A stretch of DNA of 52,026 nt. It comes from RGIG5057 sp036653755 (GTDB lineage Bacteria; Bacillota; Clostridia; TANB77; CAG-465). A program made the position numbers and the translations under genes. Positions within the stretch are counted from its first letter, which is position 1. Each line of letters starts with the position of its first letter. Shown here in pieces: positions 51,680 to 52,026 of this stretch. Location: positions 1 through 52,026 of the forward strand of contig JAVVTJ010000004.1 of assembly GCA_036653755.1 (NCBI GenBank). Direction: 5' to 3'. The notes beneath the pieces were generated by a model that was given only the letters and a program-made list of their open reading frames with translations, was not told where the DNA came from and did not search any database.

Positions 51680-51883
51680 AACGACGCTACTGTATTTACT
51701 ACTGTAAGAGTTTGGCTCCTCGTGTTAGACTCGAACTAACGACCCTGCGGTTAACAGCCGCATGCTCTACCGACTGAGCTAACGAGGAATGTATAAAAAT
51801 ATTTTTTCTAATTTTGTTGTTTTGTCTATAAGTAGCCATAAGTTCCATTGAGTAGTAACGACGCTACTGTATAAACTACTGTA
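51680..51883. repeat. Duplicated 27-bp sequence downstream of both tRNA copies
   Basis: AACGACGCTACTGTAT plus TACTACTGTA at 51680-51706 recurs at 51857-51883 with two changes. With the near-identical 5' halves of the two tRNA genes, it indicates a tandem duplication of tRNA plus flank. Confidence 0.7.
51713..51788 (-). tRNA. tRNA-Asn (anticodon GTT)
   Basis: A 76-base cloverleaf including encoded CCA. The acceptor TCCTCGT pairs with ACGAGGA. D arm is GCTC..GAGC, anticodon arm GCGGCTGTTAACCGC, T arm GTTAG-TTCGAGT-CTAAC. All stems are perfect, discriminator G. Confidence 0.98.
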
Positions 51884-51906
51884 TTTTTGCTTTAATTCCT
51901 ATATCG

Positions 51907-51929
51907 GTTGAGCCACGAATGGCTCAACG
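51907..51929. other. Perfect hairpin downstream of the tRNA-like copy
   Basis: GTTGAGCCA and TGGCTCAAC (9 bp) around CGAA at 51907-51928. There is no T tract. It follows the 3' end of the tRNA-like sequence on the minus strand. Confidence 0.6.
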
Positions 51930-51943
51930 ACTAGGCTTCACGA

Positions 51944-52017
51944 TTTCCCCTTCGGATTTGAACCGAACTTTCTGCGGTTAACAGCCGCATGCTCTACCGA
52001 CTGAGCTATTGGAGAAT
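51944..52017 (-). pseudogene. Chimeric tRNA-Asn-like gene
   Basis: The D arm and anticodon arm (37 bases, anticodon GTT) are identical to the intact tRNA-Asn. A T arm TTCGG-TTCAAAT-CCGAA is present. The acceptor 5' strand in the normal register (TCTCCAA) has no TTGGAGA partner, and the 3' strand is GGGGAAA. Only a shifted pairing ATTCTCC/GGGGAAA works; it has one mismatch and leaves four rather than two bases before the D stem. No CCA is encoded. It is probably non-functional, or its 3' half comes from a different tRNA. Confidence 0.65.
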
Positions 52018-52026
52018 ATAAAAAAT

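Overview
The window comes from a very AT-rich, endospore-forming member of the Bacillota (Clostridia-like). The evidence is codon use dominated by A/T, AGGAGG-type ribosome sites, sigma-A promoters, a complete eight-gene spoIIIA operon, spmA-spmB, a PerR-type regulator with rubrerythrin, and a D-lactate dehydrogenase. A run of exactly 100 N at 4392-4491 marks a scaffold join, so this is a draft, possibly metagenomic, assembly. Several frame breaks should be read with that in mind. Almost every gene lies on the minus strand, so operons read from right to left.

Left part (1-18.1 kb): a 5'-less fragment of a repeat-built surface protein; a coupled pair of coiled-coil genes (43 and 768 codons); a housekeeping block (queA, cut by the gap; ung; a thymidine kinase fused to a metallo-beta-lactamase-fold hydrolase; a Rel (p)ppGpp synthetase whose hydrolase site looks lost); ldhA; a broken dinD; dnaE; the divergent asd; a decayed Rpn-family nuclease gene; and a membrane protein joined to a permuted NlpC/P60-like domain.

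Central part (18.1-35.6 kb): a lower-glycolysis cluster in the order gap, pgk, small membrane protein, tpi, gpmI, zinc-ribbon protein, eno. It is split between tpi and gpmI by terminator hairpins, a short repeat family and an inverted-repeat-bounded element carrying an extended -10 promoter that may drive a small RNA. Next come dinB, murE coupled to a ureohydrolase, a hypothetical gene behind a palindrome, a helical protein, a flavin reductase, a DUF6512-type membrane protein, a FemABX peptidyltransferase and cysS. The MurE lacks the DNPR motif of meso-diaminopimelate enzymes. Together with FemABX and a ureohydrolase (a possible ornithine source), this suggests a lysine- or ornithine-type peptidoglycan.

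Right part (35.6-52 kb): spoIIIAA-AH (spoIIIAB carries a frame break near its start), a WG-repeat protein, two membrane proteins, spmB-spmA, and a redox island (ferredoxin-thioredoxin reductase-like mini-protein, rubrerythrin, PerR with a 33-bp perfect palindrome abutting its -10 box). These are followed by a membrane HD phosphohydrolase and then an accessory region bounded by a tRNA-Asn gene. That region has two perfect 226-bp direct repeats 2.47 kb apart enclosing an AlbA_2/ATPase regulator, a beheaded GNAT gene, remnants and a 58-codon gene. Two unrecognised genes (a 4-TM protein and a putative DNA-binding protein) follow, then a normal tRNA-Asn and a chimeric, probably non-functional tRNA-Asn.
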